This document shows, piece after piece, positions 1 through 8,302 of a stretch of 9,903 nucleotides of DNA. The notes below the pieces were generated by a model. That model was not told the origin of the DNA. It did no database searches and saw only the letters and a list, made by a program, of their open reading frames with translations. The position numbers and the translations under genes were made by a program. Origin of the DNA: Ruminiclostridium sp. GTDB taxonomy: Bacteria > Bacillota > Clostridia > Oscillospirales > Oscillospiraceae. How positions within the stretch are numbered: the stretch's first letter is position 1; every line of letters starts with the position of its first letter. The stretch spans positions 1 through 9,903 of the forward strand of contig JABUSR010000159.1 of NCBI GenBank assembly GCA_021442645.1, given 5' to 3'.

Positions 1-172
1 TAAAAGTACGTGTACCGCTCTATCAGGAGGCTCCGCCGCCAGTGTAGAACCACGCCCGGTAAAGGCTGAAAGAAGCCCGTTTTCGGAAGAAGTACAGCCC
101 ATTTTGCCCACCCACCTTGGCCGCCCCTATGAGAGAGCGCGGAAAGCCTGCGGCAGGGGGCTTGTTTCCGGC
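1..172. other. Unassigned left end, no convincing gene
   Basis: I do not recognise a gene here. A plus-strand frame is open from position 2 to the stop at 239-241, but it runs straight through the palindromic terminator at 173-209 and its translation resembles no family I know, so I do not call it. The stretch 140-170 can fold: cggaaa near 140-145 can pair with tttccg at 165-170 and gcc with ggc inside it. This could be the 3' end of a transcript entering from the left, either an mRNA tail or a structured RNA, ending at the 173-209 terminator. The identity of such a transcript cannot be decided from this window. Confidence 0.3.
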
Positions 173-209
173 ATGAGAAAAGCAGCCCTGTCCGGGCTGC
201 TTTTCTCAT
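173..209. terminator. Perfect 16-bp palindromic bidirectional terminator
   Basis: Bases 173-188 and 194-209 are exact reverse complements around a 5-base loop (tgtcc). The stem has a GC-rich core (agcagccc/gggctgct) and an A/T outer part that supplies a T-tract on both strands. It can stop transcription from either side: the minus-strand SLH protein gene, whose stop codon is about 150 bp away, and anything entering from the left. Symmetry of this kind is usual between convergent genes, which suggests that a plus-strand transcript ends here too. Confidence 0.85.
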
Positions 210-314
210 ATCGTGTGCAGTTCATACTGAAATCCGATTAAAACAAGACAAGAATTGGCTTGCGGAATAGCGGATGGTAACAACGAGTACCGTTTTTTCG
301 ACCTCGTCCACGCG

Positions 315-334
315 AAAAAATACCGTATGGTATT
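315..334 (-). terminator. Weak terminator-like hairpin after the SLH gene
   Basis: Read on the minus strand, aatacc, a 4-base loop and ggtatt form a 6-bp stem (329-334 with 319-324), followed at once by a run of T (318-315). It lies about 25 bp after the stop codon of the SLH protein gene. The stem has only two G-C pairs, so it would be weak, and the strong hairpin at 173-209 may be the true stop. An overlapping inverted repeat, ttttttcg (293-300) with cgaaaaaa (313-320), could compete with it. Confidence 0.4.
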
Positions 335-356
335 GTTCAGCCAAAGTGCTTTCTCC

Positions 357-3300
357 TCAGGTGCGGCCGAGGTAATTCATCAGCACCTGGGCGGTCTCGG
401 CGCGGGTGGCGGTGCCCTGGGGGTCCAGGGTGCCGTCGCCGCGGCCGCTCAGGATGGTTTTTATCACGCACCACTGCATGGCCTCGGCAGCCCAGGGGCT
501 GATCTGTCCGGCGTCCTTGAAGTCCGGGACCTTTTCGGCGGGGTCTCCGGTGAGTCCGCCGCCGCAGGTCTGTTCGTACCGGTAGAGGACCACCGCCAAC
601 TGCTCCCTGGTCAGGGCGTCGTCGGGGCCGAAGCATCCGTTGCCATAGCCCAGCACCAGGCCGGTCTCCGTGGCCCATGCCACGGCGTCGCAATACCACC
701 GACCGTCTTCCAGGTCAGAGAATCGGCCTGTTGCAGTGACGGCGGGGCGCCCCGCCATGTTGTAGAAGACCTGGCAGAGCATGGCCCGGGTGAAGGTGCC
801 ATCGGGGCTGAAGTGCTTGGCGGAGATGCCGTTCATCAGACCCTCTTTCAGCACGTAGCCCACGGCCTTATAGTACCACGCCGCAGGGTCCACATCGGCA
901 AAGGTGCCGCCCAGATTTCCCCCGGCATTCCCGGCAAAGTCGGCCAGAAGCATGGTGTGACCCGTCAGGGCGGGCAGTTCGTAGGTGGCCTGAACGGAGA
1001 CCAGTTCCCCGTCGGCGTTCCGCCAGCCAACGAAGTGGGCACCCGGGGTGGGGGTTGCAGTGACCGTCACGCCCTTTGTCATGGCGGAAAATTCTGCCGA
1101 GGCGTCGGCACCGGTGCTGCTCCCCACGGACACCGTGCCCAGGGCGGGGTCATTGGCGTGGAGGGCTACCCACACGCTTTCATAGCTGCGGCAGACAACG
1201 GGGTTGCTGGTGGAGGTGACCCGGTAGCGGGTCTTATCCGCCGGGTCGAAGGCGTTCTCATCGGTGAACATCCGGTTCATGCTCCCCTGGGTGAACTCCT
1301 CCGCCTCAGCCACAAAGGTGAGTCCATCGCAGTCCGTCTTCCCCGCCTTACCCAGGGCGGCGGTGAGATCGCTCCTGTCGATGCGGACGGTGACGGTGTT
1401 GTCGCTGTTCAGCTTGCCCAGGGCGGGGGCTCTGTCGTTCTTATCCACCACGAAGAAGGGCTCGCTGTCCCCGTCGGCATAGACGGCCAGGCGGGTGTCC
1501 GCTGCGGTGACGGAGTTGTTGCGGACGGTCAGGGAATAGTAGGCCGGGAATTCGTGCAGGTCCAGGTCCAGGTCTGCGCTGCCGAAGACGCAGTAGTTCT
1601 CCCGCTGGGCGTCCTTCCAGTTTATGGCCACAGACTTTTTTTCCAGTTCGGTCAGCAAGGAGGAGAGGTCTGCGGGTTTCGTCCGGGTGCCCAGGAGGGC
1701 ACTCAGGTCGGTGGATGTATCATTTGTGAGGCCCGTGAGGTAGGCTGCCGGCACGTTGATGGTGACGCCTTCGCCCTTGCGCAGGCAGAGGGTGTATTCC
1801 ACACCGCCTACGGTGACCTGGATGGGAAGACCGGCCGGGTCCTCATAGAACAGAGCCAGGGCGTCCTTTGTCCCAACGCTGTCGTCCTCCTCCGGCTGGT
1901 AGTCGGTGGTAAAGGTCAGGGCCGCCATGCGGCAGCTGGTCTGCTTGTGGTCGGCGCCCAGGACAGAGCCGTCATACAGGTACCCGTCCACAGAGATCTG
2001 GGCTCCCGTACCGTCGGGGATGACGATGTCATAGATGTCGGCGTCGGAGGGGAAACTCTGGCTTGGGGTCGTACTGCCGCTGCCCCCGGGGAGGGTCACC
2101 GCGTCGGTGCCCACCGGCATGCCGTACAGGCCGCCGCCCAGGTAGAAGCTGCCCGTCAGCAGGGTCTCACCTTCCTTTATATACTCGTAGCGGATCCGCT
2201 CGAAGTTGGCACTGCTGCCGGTGAAGGGGGTCACACCGTCCACGGTCTCGGTGAGGTCCAAAGTCAGGGTTTTCGCCTCAGCGGGGACGGTGCGGGTATC
2301 TGTGAATTCCCGGGTCAGGTCCAGGGACTGCCAGAGCTTCCAGGTTGCGCCGCCGTCAGGGGAGACGGAGACCCTCAGGGTCTCAGCCACCGGCTGGTCC
2401 TGGGCGATGGTCTCCCGGGCACGACGCAGCCACAGGTCCACCTTGGGGGTTGTCTCCGCCCAATGGCGCACGTCCAGCTGGACGCTCTTGTCGCCGGTCT
2501 CCAGGGTATCCACGGGGCTTGCCGTCTCGTCAATGACCCGGAGGTAGAAACTGTGGGTCCCGGAGGTCCAGACCGAAGGGCAGATACAGGAGAAATCCAC
2601 CGTCAGCACATCCCCGGGCAGGAAGTTCCGGTACCCCTCTTCTTTGGTGCAGAACAGGTCCACATTGACCAGGGCCAGGGGGGTGGAGGAGCCGGGGTTG
2701 TCCGCATCATAGATGCCCACGGTGGCAGTTGTGAGCTCCGTGGTGCCCAGGTTCCGGAAGGTGGCCCGGAAGTGCATGGGGTCCCCCTCGCACACGTAGC
2801 GGTCCAGGGAGATGCAGTCCGTCATATCCACGTTGGCGCGGCGGGTCTCCTGCAGCAGGTCCAGGGTGGAGCGCTCCCGCCCAAAGTTATACAGCAGGGC
2901 GCGGATGTTGCTGCCGTTGGTGTAGGTGAGCTGGGCGGCGGAGTAGACATAGCCGGGCAGCTCGATGGTGCGGGGTCCGTGGAGCTTGTGCTGAGTGTCC
3001 TGCTGCCACACATAGAGGGTGGTGCTCTTTTCAATCCCTGCGGGCCGATCCTCTGCCGGAATCGTACCGTCGGCGGTGGGGTCGATGACAGACATGGCCA
3101 TCACACGGACCTGGCCCTCTGCCAGGCTGTAGCTGAGGGAGTAGGCGGAGAGATCGATTCCCTCCGGGCGGATGAATTCCCGGTATTGGACGCCGTCGTC
3201 GCCGCACTGGGTCACATACACCGCATTGCCGCTGCGGAAATAGGTCTCTGTATACTGGTATCTGGCGCAGCTCCACAGGTCCTGGACATCCTCAAACACC

Positions 3301-6300
3301 GCAACCTCCGTGATTCGGGGTGTCACCTTGGAATAGTCCCCTTTGCCGTCCCAGGCGGAGAGATCCCAGCACATGAGGGCATGACTCCCGTCACTGCGCG
3401 CCTCCACAAAGTAGCCGTAGGGGATGTGATAGCTCCAGAACAGGGGCTCTCCGGCACGGCGCTCCTCAGCCGTCTTGTCCACATAGCGGACGTAACAGCC
3501 GGCGGGGAGGCTCTTGACCAGCTCTGCCCCGGGGGAGGCCTGAATCAGTACATTCTGTACACCGGGCCGGTAGTAGGGCTCGCAGGAGCTGTCCTTGCTC
3601 CAGAGGCCGGCCACGATGGAATCTATGTTGGGGTTGTAGTAGGAGAAGAGCACATAGGGCGCATCCTCCTGGGCGGGGGCAATCCCTACGTCGAGGATGG
3701 GGGCGTCGGCATCTGCCAGCACCTTAAACCCGTTGCCCTTCTTCTGGGAAGCGATGACGCAGGTCGGGGTACTGTCGGGGCCGGAGCCCACCTCGTCACC
3801 CCGGGCGGCGACCAGGACAAAGGTGTCCTCTGCGCCGGAGCTGCCTGTGACATCCTGCACGCTGTAGTCATAGACGTAGCGTCCCCCGTCGGCGTACTTC
3901 GCATATTTATCGGGGGAGAGCAGGGGGGACGGGGTGCCCAGGTCGCCGCCCGTCCCGGGGATGGTGGCCCGGTGGGGCAGGGTGAGGATGCTGCCGTCGG
4001 CCAGCTCCACGTTGGCCAGGTAGGTGAGGGTCTCACCGTAGACCCTGGGCTGGGCCCCGGGGCTCATGGTGGTGGAGGACCCGCAGTAGAGCTCCTGCCC
4101 CAGCTCCGTGATGTAGTCGGGTGCCCGGTCGGTCTGGGTCAGCGGGCCGGAGGAGGTAAACACACCCTCGGCGGTCTCCCGGGTCTGGATATTCTCCCGG
4201 AAGGCGTCGGTTTGGGTCAGGTCCACCCACTGGGTCTCGTCAGTCACCGGATCCTCCGCCGGCGAGGCCGCGGCCGTATCCTGGGCGTAGTCGGTCTCAG
4301 GGTGCCACAGGGTCTTTTCGTAGTAGAAGAGCATAAAGGTGGCAGAGATCTTCGCCCCTGCATACAGTTTATAGTGGCGCAGGTCCTTGCCGTAGAACGT
4401 AGGTATGGCGATGTCACCGCCGATGAAGCCCTTGGCGTCCACGGCAGCCACATTCCGGACGCCGATACCGGCTACAAAGCCCAGTTCCAGCGCAAGGTTG
4501 AGGGTGATGCTGCTCTTGTCCTTGAGGAATTCAAAGGAGTCCAGGAAGTCCGAGGGGACAAATCGCATGGCCAGCGAGCCCTGAACGCCGCCCCCCACCG
4601 TGAGGTCAAGGCCCACATAGACGGGCAGGACCACGATTACCATCTGGGTGGCCAGGGAGCCGTTCAGGTTTCCCTGTACCAGGATGCTGCCGCTCACATA
4701 GACATAGCCGTCCTCCGGGGAATAATAGCCGCTGAGCAGGCCCATGGCATAGAGGGTGAACTTGGCAAAGGAGATGTTGGCCGCGCCGACCTTCAGGCTG
4801 CTGTCCATGGCCATGCCGCTGGCCTTTGTGTAGGCATCGACCATATTGGTAAAGTTCTTGGCCAGTGCGTCTTCGAAGTGTTTGCGCTCGCGGAAGGTCT
4901 CGCGCTTCCAGCCCTCACCGGTCGTGTAGGCATTTATGTTGACGTTGATGCCGATCATGGCAGAGCCGTCCAGCCCGACACTGACCTGGAAGGGGAAGTT
5001 CGGCATGAGGAGTCCGGCCTTGCCGCCGCCGATGCCGGGGAGGTCATCGGGGAGCTTCACGCCGGCTATGTTGTTGAAGATCCCGATGTTGCAGGCGCTG
5101 GAGATTGGCCTCTCCACCACGGCCTTTTCTACGGTCACATTGGGGTAGCGCACAGCCAGGGTGTTGCCCTCCCGGTCCAGTACCCGCAGGCCCACCCGCT
5201 GGGTGCCTATGAGCTTGGTGCACCAGGTGGAGGTCAGGGAGATTTTGACGGGGTCACTGCCGCCGCCGGGGATGGTCACGAAGTCGGAGATGCCGATGGA
5301 GTACAGCTCCGTGCGGTCTGCGTTCTCCTGGAACAGCTCCACCTGTACTTCCCCCACGGCCTTCTCTGCCTGCAGCCAGACAGAGAAGGTCTTGTCTGCG
5401 TCCAGCGCCGGGGATACGATGATTTTGTCGGAGTTGTTGAAGATGTCGGTGACTTCATAGGAGGCGCCCGCAAAGTAGAGGGCGCCGGTATCCTCAGAGA
5501 GGACGATGTCCGTGACCGTGCCGCCGGAGAGCAGGATATCCGTGGTGACAGCATCCTGGACGCCGTCGGGGGTCTTGACCTCCAGGTCGACCACCCAGCT
5601 GCCGGCCAGGTCGCCTACGGCGCAGTCTGAGCCCGGGAGATCCTTCGGCCCGAAGATTACGATGCCATCGCTGGCAGTGAAGACCCCGGTATAGGTGGGG
5701 GTGTCCTCCGCCTTGATCCCATTTTCGTTGGCTTGATAGAAGGCGGCACGGAAGTGAACATCCTTCACGGGTTCCTCATTGTAATAGGCAGCGAAGCCGA
5801 TCTGGTGGGTGTTGACCACGATGATGGATTGCTCCGGGGTCCAATGGGCGTTCAGGGCCTGGTCAGAGAGGGAGAGGAAGGCCGCATCCGGGGCTGTGCC
5901 CACGGGGGCGGTCTGCGCCGGGGCGACCTGCTCTGAGGCGGCCTGCTCCACGGCGGTGAGCAGAGTGTCCTCATCGAGCACGGCGGTGTTGCCTGCGTCG
6001 TCGGTGAGGTAGTAGGAGAGCTCCATCTGGCCCGGCTCCGTGGTCAGGGGGGTAATCCCCTCCAGGGCGGGCGTGTCGACGACCTGGCTGAGGCCGCCGT
6101 CACCCAGTGCACTGCCGCCTACGTCCTCGCCCAGCAGGGCACGGACATCGTCGGGGGTGGCCTTTGTGGGGTCGCCGCCCAGGGACAGGAAGCGGTTGGT
6201 CTCCTCCACACTCAGGGTAAGCGTCTCGGCCCGGGACCAGTCCGCATACCCGGGCTGCAGGGTGCCGGTTTCTGCCGGGGCCTCCGCCTCCGTGGCTGCG

Positions 6301-6437
6301 GGCACGGTAGCCGCCGTCAGGGTGCTGTTTTCAGATGCAGTCTCCGTCCCGGCCGCCGCCGCACCCAGCGGCAGCAGCTGCACCAGCAGGAGCACCGAGA
6401 GGAGAAGAGAAAGGGTTCGATGGAATCGCTGTTTCAT
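357..6437 (-). CDS. Giant secreted protein with three C-terminal SLH domains
   Basis: The protein has 2026 residues. Residues 1-29 are a clear signal peptide: MKQRFHR, a leucine-rich core, then GAAAAG with cleavage near 28/29. Three SLH domains close it (about 1843-1902, 1903-1966, 1967-2024), with the motif residues TRAM, TREQ and TRAE; SLH domains hold proteins to secondary cell-wall polysaccharide. Just before them, about 1757-1832, lies a divergent InlB/Flg_new-type repeat (FVGWRNADG, then LLADF). Residues about 1207-1325 resemble a CARDB/Ig-like domain. Residues about 446-706 are Gly- and beta-rich and match nothing I can name; about 706-1207 has short repeated beta-strand patterns, possibly a propeller. 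No catalytic motif was recognised, so adhesion or a structural envelope role is an inference. The ATG at 6437 is preceded by GGAAG nine bases upstream and starts the signal peptide directly. It is transcribed alone, from its own promoter. Confidence 0.93.
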   Translation of the reverse strand: MKQRFHRTLSLLLSVLLLVQLLPLGAAAAGTETASENSTLTAATVPAATEAEAPAETGTLQPGYADWSRAETLTLSVEETNRFLSLGGDPTKATPDDVRALLGEDVGGSALGDGGLSQVVDTPALEGITPLTTEPGQMELSYYLTDDAGNTAVLDEDTLLTAVEQAASEQVAPAQTAPVGTAPDAAFLSLSDQALNAHWTPEQSIIVVNTHQIGFAAYYNEEPVKDVHFRAAFYQANENGIKAEDTPTYTGVFTASDGIVIFGPKDLPGSDCAVGDLAGSWVVDLEVKTPDGVQDAVTTDILLSGGTVTDIVLSEDTGALYFAGASYEVTDIFNNSDKIIVSPALDADKTFSVWLQAEKAVGEVQVELFQENADRTELYSIGISDFVTIPGGGSDPVKISLTSTWCTKLIGTQRVGLRVLDREGNTLAVRYPNVTVEKAVVERPISSACNIGIFNNIAGVKLPDDLPGIGGGKAGLLMPNFPFQVSVGLDGSAMIGINVNINAYTTGEGWKRETFRERKHFEDALAKNFTNMVDAYTKASGMAMDSSLKVGAANISFAKFTLYAMGLLSGYYSPEDGYVYVSGSILVQGNLNGSLATQMVIVVLPVYVGLDLTVGGGVQGSLAMRFVPSDFLDSFEFLKDKSSITLNLALELGFVAGIGVRNVAAVDAKGFIGGDIAIPTFYGKDLRHYKLYAGAKISATFMLFYYEKTLWHPETDYAQDTAAASPAEDPVTDETQWVDLTQTDAFRENIQTRETAEGVFTSSGPLTQTDRAPDYITELGQELYCGSSTTMSPGAQPRVYGETLTYLANVELADGSILTLPHRATIPGTGGDLGTPSPLLSPDKYAKYADGGRYVYDYSVQDVTGSSGAEDTFVLVAARGDEVGSGPDSTPTCVIASQKKGNGFKVLADADAPILDVGIAPAQEDAPYVLFSYYNPNIDSIVAGLWSKDSSCEPYYRPGVQNVLIQASPGAELVKSLPAGCYVRYVDKTAEERRAGEPLFWSYHIPYGYFVEARSDGSHALMCWDLSAWDGKGDYSKVTPRITEVAVFEDVQDLWSCARYQYTETYFRSGNAVYVTQCGDDGVQYREFIRPEGIDLSAYSLSYSLAEGQVRVMAMSVIDPTADGTIPAEDRPAGIEKSTTLYVWQQDTQHKLHGPRTIELPGYVYSAAQLTYTNGSNIRALLYNFGRERSTLDLLQETRRANVDMTDCISLDRYVCEGDPMHFRATFRNLGTTELTTATVGIYDADNPGSSTPLALVNVDLFCTKEEGYRNFLPGDVLTVDFSCICPSVWTSGTHSFYLRVIDETASPVDTLETGDKSVQLDVRHWAETTPKVDLWLRRARETIAQDQPVAETLRVSVSPDGGATWKLWQSLDLTREFTDTRTVPAEAKTLTLDLTETVDGVTPFTGSSANFERIRYEYIKEGETLLTGSFYLGGGLYGMPVGTDAVTLPGGSGSTTPSQSFPSDADIYDIVIPDGTGAQISVDGYLYDGSVLGADHKQTSCRMAALTFTTDYQPEEDDSVGTKDALALFYEDPAGLPIQVTVGGVEYTLCLRKGEGVTINVPAAYLTGLTNDTSTDLSALLGTRTKPADLSSLLTELEKKSVAINWKDAQRENYCVFGSADLDLDLHEFPAYYSLTVRNNSVTAADTRLAVYADGDSEPFFVVDKNDRAPALGKLNSDNTVTVRIDRSDLTAALGKAGKTDCDGLTFVAEAEEFTQGSMNRMFTDENAFDPADKTRYRVTSTSNPVVCRSYESVWVALHANDPALGTVSVGSSTGADASAEFSAMTKGVTVTATPTPGAHFVGWRNADGELVSVQATYELPALTGHTMLLADFAGNAGGNLGGTFADVDPAAWYYKAVGYVLKEGLMNGISAKHFSPDGTFTRAMLCQVFYNMAGRPAVTATGRFSDLEDGRWYCDAVAWATETGLVLGYGNGCFGPDDALTREQLAVVLYRYEQTCGGGLTGDPAEKVPDFKDAGQISPWAAEAMQWCVIKTILSGRGDGTLDPQGTATRAETAQVLMNYLGRT

Positions 6438-6469
6438 GGTTCCGCACTTCCTTCACAAATACGCATGGA

Positions 6470-6496
6470 GCGCCGTCCCCCACCGGACTACGGCGC
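6470..6496 (-). promoter_or_regulatory. Stem-loop in the leader of the SLH gene
   Basis: Bases 470-476 and 490-496 of the 6000s (gcgccgt/acggcgc) form a perfect 7-bp GC stem with a 13-base loop. If transcription starts near 6549, the leader is about 110 nt and this hairpin lies about 20 bases upstream of the Shine-Dalgarno sequence. A GC-palindromic stretch at about 6520-6531 may form a second hairpin. It could affect mRNA stability or translation. It matches no known riboswitch class I recognise. Confidence 0.35.
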
Positions 6497-6555
6497 GGGA
6501 ATACCTTTGCCTGCGCCCCCCCGCCGGGCGGCACAGAATACTTTATTATAATTGC

Positions 6556-6584
6556 ATTATATCCTTTTTTCACGGGCTTTTCAA
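6556..6584 (-). promoter_or_regulatory. Sigma-A type promoter of the SLH gene
   Basis: On the minus strand, TTGAAA (6579-6584), a 17-bp spacer and a perfect TATAAT (6556-6561) form a near-consensus housekeeping promoter. A second TATAAT lies 11 bp further on (6545-6550), with GTGAAA 17 bp upstream of it, so two starts are possible. The predicted transcript begins about 110 nt before the ATG at 6437. The promoter lies beyond the kinase gene's terminator, so the SLH gene is an independent unit. Confidence 0.75.
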
Positions 6585-6659
6585 CGAAAAAGGGAAAATA
6601 TGGAAGAAGCGAGCCCCGCCCTTTTCTTGTTTCTCCTTGTTATAAAATTGCCCCGGCGC

Positions 6660-6699
6660 AAAAAAGGAGGCAGCAGGCGCATCTGCGCTCGCTGCCTCC
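6660..6699 (-). terminator. Intrinsic terminator of the histidine kinase gene
   Basis: ggaggcagc (6666-6674) pairs perfectly with gctgcctcc (6691-6699). Inside it gcgc (6677-6680) pairs with gcgc (6685-6688) around the loop atct, with one G-T pair and one A-C mismatch joining the two helices. On the minus strand the stem is followed at once by six T (6665-6660). It begins about 27 bp after the kinase stop codon. A T-run on the other side (6703-6707) gives weaker potential on the plus strand. Confidence 0.85.
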
Positions 6700-6725
6700 C
6701 GGTTTTTCGTGGGGTCATTATCCCA

Positions 6726-8099
6726 TCAGAGTCCCTTGGGGCTATTCTTTGTCTTTATCTTTGGGATGGTAATCGTCACCGTGGTGCCGGCGCCGATCTT
6801 GCTGTCGATGTGGAAGGTACCCTGGGACATGAGCTTGATGCGCTCCGCCACGTTGGAGACCCCGATGTGGGCTCGGTCGTCAGAGGTCGGTTGGTTGACG
6901 TCGAAGCCGCCGCCGTTGTCTGAGATGGTGACGCGGTAGCAGGACTCCTCTTCCCGGGTGATGATGCGGACGGTCAGAACGCCCTCCGTGCGTTCCATGC
7001 CGTGCTTGATGGCGTTCTCCACCAGGGGCTGGACGGACAGAGCCGGGAGTTCAAAGTCGCTCACCTGGATATCCTCCTGGAAGTCCAGGTCATCCCCGAA
7101 CCGCATCTCTTCCAGCCAGACATAGGTGCGGATGTGCTGCATCTCCTCAGAGAAGGGAATCAGGTCGGAGCGGCTCAGGGCGTTGATGTTGCTGCGCAGG
7201 TACCGGGCAAAGTGGTGGGTGGCCTCGGCTGCCTCGGCGGGATTTACCCGGCAGAGGTGTTCGATGCTGCCCAGGGAGTTGAAGATGAAGTGGGGCTGCA
7301 TCTGGGAGATGGAGATCTGCACCCGTTTTTCTGCCAGTTCCTTGTCCCGCTGGGTGATGGCCAGCCGCTGCTGGGAGAGGGAGAGCTCCTTCTGAAGGAT
7401 GCGGTCCTTCTGGATCAGGATGTAGCCGGCGCCCTCCACATGGTAGCTGGCGAAGAGCAGAAAGACGGCGAAGGCGATGGCGATGTTGTTGAAGGAGATG
7501 CCGTAGTGGAAGAACTGGAAGATGTTGGTCCCAAAGGGGAGCAGGCAGAAGGCCATGAACGACCAAAACTGCAGTCTCGAGATGTTGCCTCTGTTTTGAA
7601 TCAGAAGAATGAATAAAATGATCAGAAGGAGCGCCCCGAGGGCTACGGCGACGATGAAGCCGGGCCTCCGGTGGTAGACGTTGCCCCCGTCGATATAGTA
7701 GATCCAGTGGGTGAACTGGGATAGGACCGTATAGATACAGAAAATCAGCCCGATGGTCCCGATCGTGGCGATACAGAAGGAGCCCGGCCGGCCTTTTTTG
7801 TCTTCAATGAGTCGGTAGAGGTATTCGACCGCATAGATGGCCAGGAGGGGGGGCATGAAGAAGACCAAGAAATTGCCGATTCGCGTAGCGAGCATGCCGA
7901 CCCGGGTGAGCACCCCATCGTAATATATGGCGAAGGTGTCACCCAGCAGCAGGATGGTACAGAAGACCATCAGAAAAAACAGCGGGTAGGTGCGGACCTC
8001 GTCGACTTTTCGGCCGGAATAGGTAGCAGACAACAGCACCACGAGGACAACGGAGGCGGTAATCTCGATGGCGACCTGGACATAGATATAATTCAACAT
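6726..8099 (-). CDS. 7-TM sensor histidine kinase, LytS/YesM (His_kinase) type
   Basis: Membrane sensor kinase of 457 residues. Seven hydrophobic segments fill the N-terminal half (about 5-25, 39-59, 68-92, 107-126, 147-167, 177-197, 204-219), followed by a coiled-coil linker (226-262). The His_kinase domain has the phospho-acceptor H270 in QMQPHFIFNSL. The ATPase domain has the N-box PLVENAIKHG (N362), the G1 box DNGGGFD (394-400) and a G2-like GVSN (413-416). No HAMP or PAS domain is evident. I chose the ATG at 8099 because it begins the first membrane segment, has AGAGGG upstream, and follows the likely promoter; in-frame ATGs at 8123 and 8159 have poor ribosome sites and overlap or precede the promoter. 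The response regulator is transcribed divergently from the neighbouring 203 bp and is the likely partner. The ligand is unknown; a membrane or small-molecule signal sensed within the seven-helix region is an inference. Confidence 0.93.
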   Translation of the reverse strand: MLNYIYVQVAIEITASVVLVVLLSATYSGRKVDEVRTYPLFFLMVFCTILLLGDTFAIYYDGVLTRVGMLATRIGNFLVFFMPPLLAIYAVEYLYRLIEDKKGRPGSFCIATIGTIGLIFCIYTVLSQFTHWIYYIDGGNVYHRRPGFIVAVALGALLLIILFILLIQNRGNISRLQFWSFMAFCLLPFGTNIFQFFHYGISFNNIAIAFAVFLLFASYHVEGAGYILIQKDRILQKELSLSQQRLAITQRDKELAEKRVQISISQMQPHFIFNSLGSIEHLCRVNPAEAAEATHHFARYLRSNINALSRSDLIPFSEEMQHIRTYVWLEEMRFGDDLDFQEDIQVSDFELPALSVQPLVENAIKHGMERTEGVLTVRIITREEESCYRVTISDNGGGFDVNQPTSDDRAHIGVSNVAERIKLMSQGTFHIDSKIGAGTTVTITIPKIKTKNSPKGL

Positions 8100-8133
8100 G
8101 AAACGCACACCCTCTTTCAACATTTTCTGCCTT

Positions 8134-8163
8134 ATTCTACCATGGGTTTTGGTGTCCATGCAA
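8134..8163 (-). promoter_or_regulatory. Probable promoter of the histidine kinase gene
   Basis: On the minus strand, TTGCAT (8158-8163), an 18-bp spacer and TAGAAT (8134-8139, five of six consensus bases) fit a modest sigma-A promoter. Transcription would start near 8127, giving a leader of about 28 nt that carries AGAGGG before the ATG at 8099. The -35 match is poor (three of six), so an activator may assist, or another promoter in the region may be used, for example one with TTGACT at 8191-8196, which lacks a good -10. Confidence 0.45.
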
Positions 8164-8234
8164 TCCCTCGTAGGGCAAATTTCCCCCGCAAGTCAAAAAA
8201 CTTTGTGCAACAACATAAAATACCGGGCAATCTC

Positions 8235-8263
8235 TTGCTATTTTTGTTTATATGGGGTATTAT
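8235..8263 (+). promoter_or_regulatory. Probable promoter of the response regulator gene
   Basis: TTGCTA (8235-8240), a 17-bp spacer and TATTAT (8258-8263) match the consensus at four and five of six bases. The predicted start near 8270 leaves a leader of about 33 nt with the Shine-Dalgarno taggag at 8291-8296. The kinase promoter lies about 70 bp away, facing the other way, so one DNA-bound regulator in the 8164-8234 interval could act on both. I saw no 11-bp repeat of the kind found at 9410 here. Confidence 0.6.
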
Positions 8264-8302
8264 CGGATGGAAAAGAAAAACAGAAGCCTTTAGGAGTCTG
8301 CT

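Noticed and set aside
2..241. Plus-strand open frame at the left edge, 79 codons
   Set aside because: It reads through a perfect terminator palindrome, has no recognisable family, and could be open by chance.
255..5630. A plus-strand open frame of 1791 codons
   Set aside because: It is exactly codon-on-codon antisense to the SLH protein gene, so stops would appear only where that gene uses TTA, CTA or TCA. GC-rich codon choice avoids these. The translation is low in recognisable domains, whereas the minus-strand protein has a signal peptide, SLH domains, ribosome site, promoter and terminator.
7002..7616. A plus-strand open frame of 204 codons inside the kinase gene
   Set aside because: It lies in the same direct-antisense register as above, opposite the conserved kinase domain, and has no promoter or recognisable domain.
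8100..8159. N-terminal extension of the kinase starting at ATG 8159 or 8123
   Set aside because: The added residues are polar (MDTKTHGRIRQK), the upstream ribosome sites are poor, and the likely promoter (8134-8163) lies within this stretch. The ATG at 8099 starts directly at the first membrane helix.
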